Of a stretch of 35,388 nt of DNA, positions 33,806 through 35,388 are shown in pieces. The stretch's first letter is position 1. Each line of letters opens with the position of its first letter. The DNA comes from JBDIVL01 sp039794405 (GTDB taxonomy: Bacteria > Planctomycetota > Brocadiia > Brocadiales > Brocadiaceae), in assembly GCA_039794405.1 (NCBI GenBank), contig JBDIVL010000041.1, positions 1 through 35,388 on the forward strand, written 5' to 3'. The position numbers and the translations under genes were made by a program. Under the pieces are notes generated by a model. That model had not been told where the DNA came from. It did not search any database and worked only from the letters and a program-made list of their open reading frames with translations.

Positions 33806-35387
33806 GTCGCAATCCCTTCTATTACAGGTCTTCTTTCATACGCAATAAGCATAACGGACAATGCCACAAAACTTGGTGTCGCAATCCCTTCTATTACAGG
33901 TCTTCTTTCATACGTAATATATGCTAGTACATATATTACATGGGGAAATGTCGCAATCCCTTCTATTACAGGTCTTCTTTCATACACCTATAAGTGGATT
34001 TCAAAGATTATAAAAGGATAAAGTCGCAATCCCTTCTATTACAGGTCTTCTTTCATACCTATGAAAATGGGACAGTAGAATTTACAGTACTGTCGCAATC
34101 CCTTCTATTACAGGTCTTCTTTCATACAAGAAAGGAAGAAAAAGAAGAAATGAGAAAGAATGTCGCAATCCCTTCTATTACAGGTCTTCTTTCATACCAA
34201 AATAGAGTATGAAAATGCATCTTATGTAAAATGTCGCAATCCCTTCTATTACAGGTCTTCTTTCATACCACGAAACGTGGTTCAATTGTGAATTTCAGGG
34301 CACGGTCGCAATCCCTTCTATTACAGGTCTTCTTTCATACGTACTCATACCTCAAACATTTCTACAGTATCAAGTGTCGCAATCCCTTCTATTACAGGTC
34401 TTCTTTCATACACCCAAGGACGGTAATTATTATGATTATATTTTGTCGCAATCCCTTCTATTACAGGTCTTCTTTCATACTAAAATTAAAAGAAGGGGAT
34501 ATAAGTTCCGGCGGATGTCGCAATCCCTTCTATTACAGGTCTTCTTTCATACGTAAGCATCATCAAAGTACCAAATCTTTTGTCGCAATCCCTTCTATTA
34601 CAGGTCTTCTTTCATACAGTTGAATAAGCAATTTAGATTCGACCCGGAGTCGCAATCCCTTCTATTACAGGTCTTCTTTCATACAAAATGGTCTGAGAAA
34701 AGAAGTGTAGAAATCAAAGAAGTCGCAATCCCTTCTATTACAGGTCTTCTTTCATACAATAAGAGCAGATAAAATTTGCAGGTGCGATCTGGTCGCAATC
34801 CCTTCTATTACAGGTCTTCTTTCATACAGGAAAGAAGGGTACTGCAATGATTTTTGCATACGTCGCAATCCCTTCTATTACAGGTCTTCTTTCATACGAT
34901 TTTTGCATACGTCCTGTGCCTGGGCAGGACGTCGCAATCCCTTCTATTACAGGTCTTCTTTCATACTTGCCCCTGCGCTCCATCTCCATGAGGGCCTGCC
35001 TTGTCGCAATCCCTTCTATTACAGGTCTTCTTTCATACTATATCAGATAAAATTGAAGCACTGTGCAGGGTGTCGCAATCCCTTCTATTACAGGTCTTCT
35101 TTCATACAGTAGATCAGAAATCTATACACTGCGAAAGCGGCATGTCGCAATCCCTTCTATTACAGGTCTTCTTTCATACATAAGGAATTAACAGTCTGGA
35201 GTGTTCCGGGCTGTCGCAATCCCTTCTATTACAGGTCTTCTTTCATACTTTGTAGTAACATTGACTGTTACTACATTATGGAAGTCGCAATCCCTTCTAT
35301 TACAGGTCTTCTTTCATACGTAACATAACCTTAATAGTAAAGGAATTTGCAGTCGCAATCCCTTCTATTACAGGTCTTCTTTCATAC
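33806..35387 (-). CRISPR. CRISPR array, 23 repeats of 36 bp, continuing past the window
   Basis: Identical 36-bp repeats begin (plus strand) with GTCGCAATCCCTTCTATTAC and end with AGGTCTTCTTTCATAC. I count 23 repeats starting at 33806, 33878, 33950, 34023, 34092, 34162, 34233, 34305 and so on to 35352, with 22 spacers of about 29-37 bp. The array runs off the end of the window. On the minus strand each repeat ends in GGGATTGCGAC, so an 8-nt crRNA tag ATTGCGAC is likely and transcription is probably on the minus strand, the same direction as the cas genes. The leader would then lie beyond 35388 and 33806 would be the old end. Even the terminal repeat shows no decay. Confidence 0.97.
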
Positions 35388-35388
35388 C

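Noticed and set aside
33802..33987. Minus-strand frame with the repeated YERRPVIEGIAT peptide
   Set aside because: It is the repeat read in another frame.
33994..35183. Several open frames running through the CRISPR array, with repeated SQSLLLQVFFHT or AIPSITGLLSY peptides
   Set aside because: They are translations of the 36-bp repeats and spacers, not genes.

Overview
The window looks like a chromosomal segment of an environmental Gram-negative-type bacterium, AT-rich with long repeat-laden intergenic stretches. The overall style (long atypical signal-peptide proteins, TPR/PDZ/Hsp70 oddities, abundant RAYT-linked palindromes, RHS protein with NHL repeats) resembles Planctomycetota of the Brocadiales (anammox) type. 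That assignment is an impression; no single diagnostic gene is present.

Layout. (1) 1-2553: an integron-type gene-cassette array read on the minus strand without an integrase in view (CALIN-like). Three attC-like sites separate a HEPN-motif protein, an AbiGi-type abortive-infection protein, a SAM methyltransferase and the tail of a fourth cassette gene. (2) 2553-3640: a Y1/REP-type transposase unit with inverted ends that cut the fourth cassette. (3) 3694-11301: a secreted ~1950-residue RHS/YD-repeat protein with six NHL repeats, split by one frameshift, followed by small membrane ORFs that look like immunity genes and by a remnant of another toxin tip. (4) 11656-25982: housekeeping and stress genes: proC, DUF72, a short Hsp70, a membrane J-like/PDZ protein, a protease-like/TPR protein whose catalytic Ser is replaced, trpS, DinB-like, GDP-mannose hydrolase-like Nudix, a SurA/PpiC-type isomerase and a DUF2235 hydrolase. 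They are separated by dispersed palindromes. (5) 25997-35388: a CRISPR locus, all on the minus strand. Read in transcription order it holds a CRISPR array (23 repeats seen, continuing past the window), a RAYT insertion, a CARF-RelE-like effector, a CARF-HEPN effector, cas6, and a mirrored adaptation block cas2-cas1-cas1b-cas2b.

How it works together. The two CARF proteins imply cyclic-oligoadenylate signalling, so a Cas10 type III complex is expected outside the window, probably beyond 35388. None is visible here. Cas6 would process the array, whose crRNA strand is inferred to be minus (tag ATTGCGAC). The adaptation block is unusual because the second Cas1 appears to lack the segment carrying the first catalytic Glu. 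Thus both ends of the window carry defence genes: cassette-borne abortive-infection candidates on the left and a type III-like CRISPR locus on the right. The RAYT at 33085-33666 is surrounded by the same GGGTGGCAC palindrome found across the window, which suggests that it (or a relative) spreads that repeat family.
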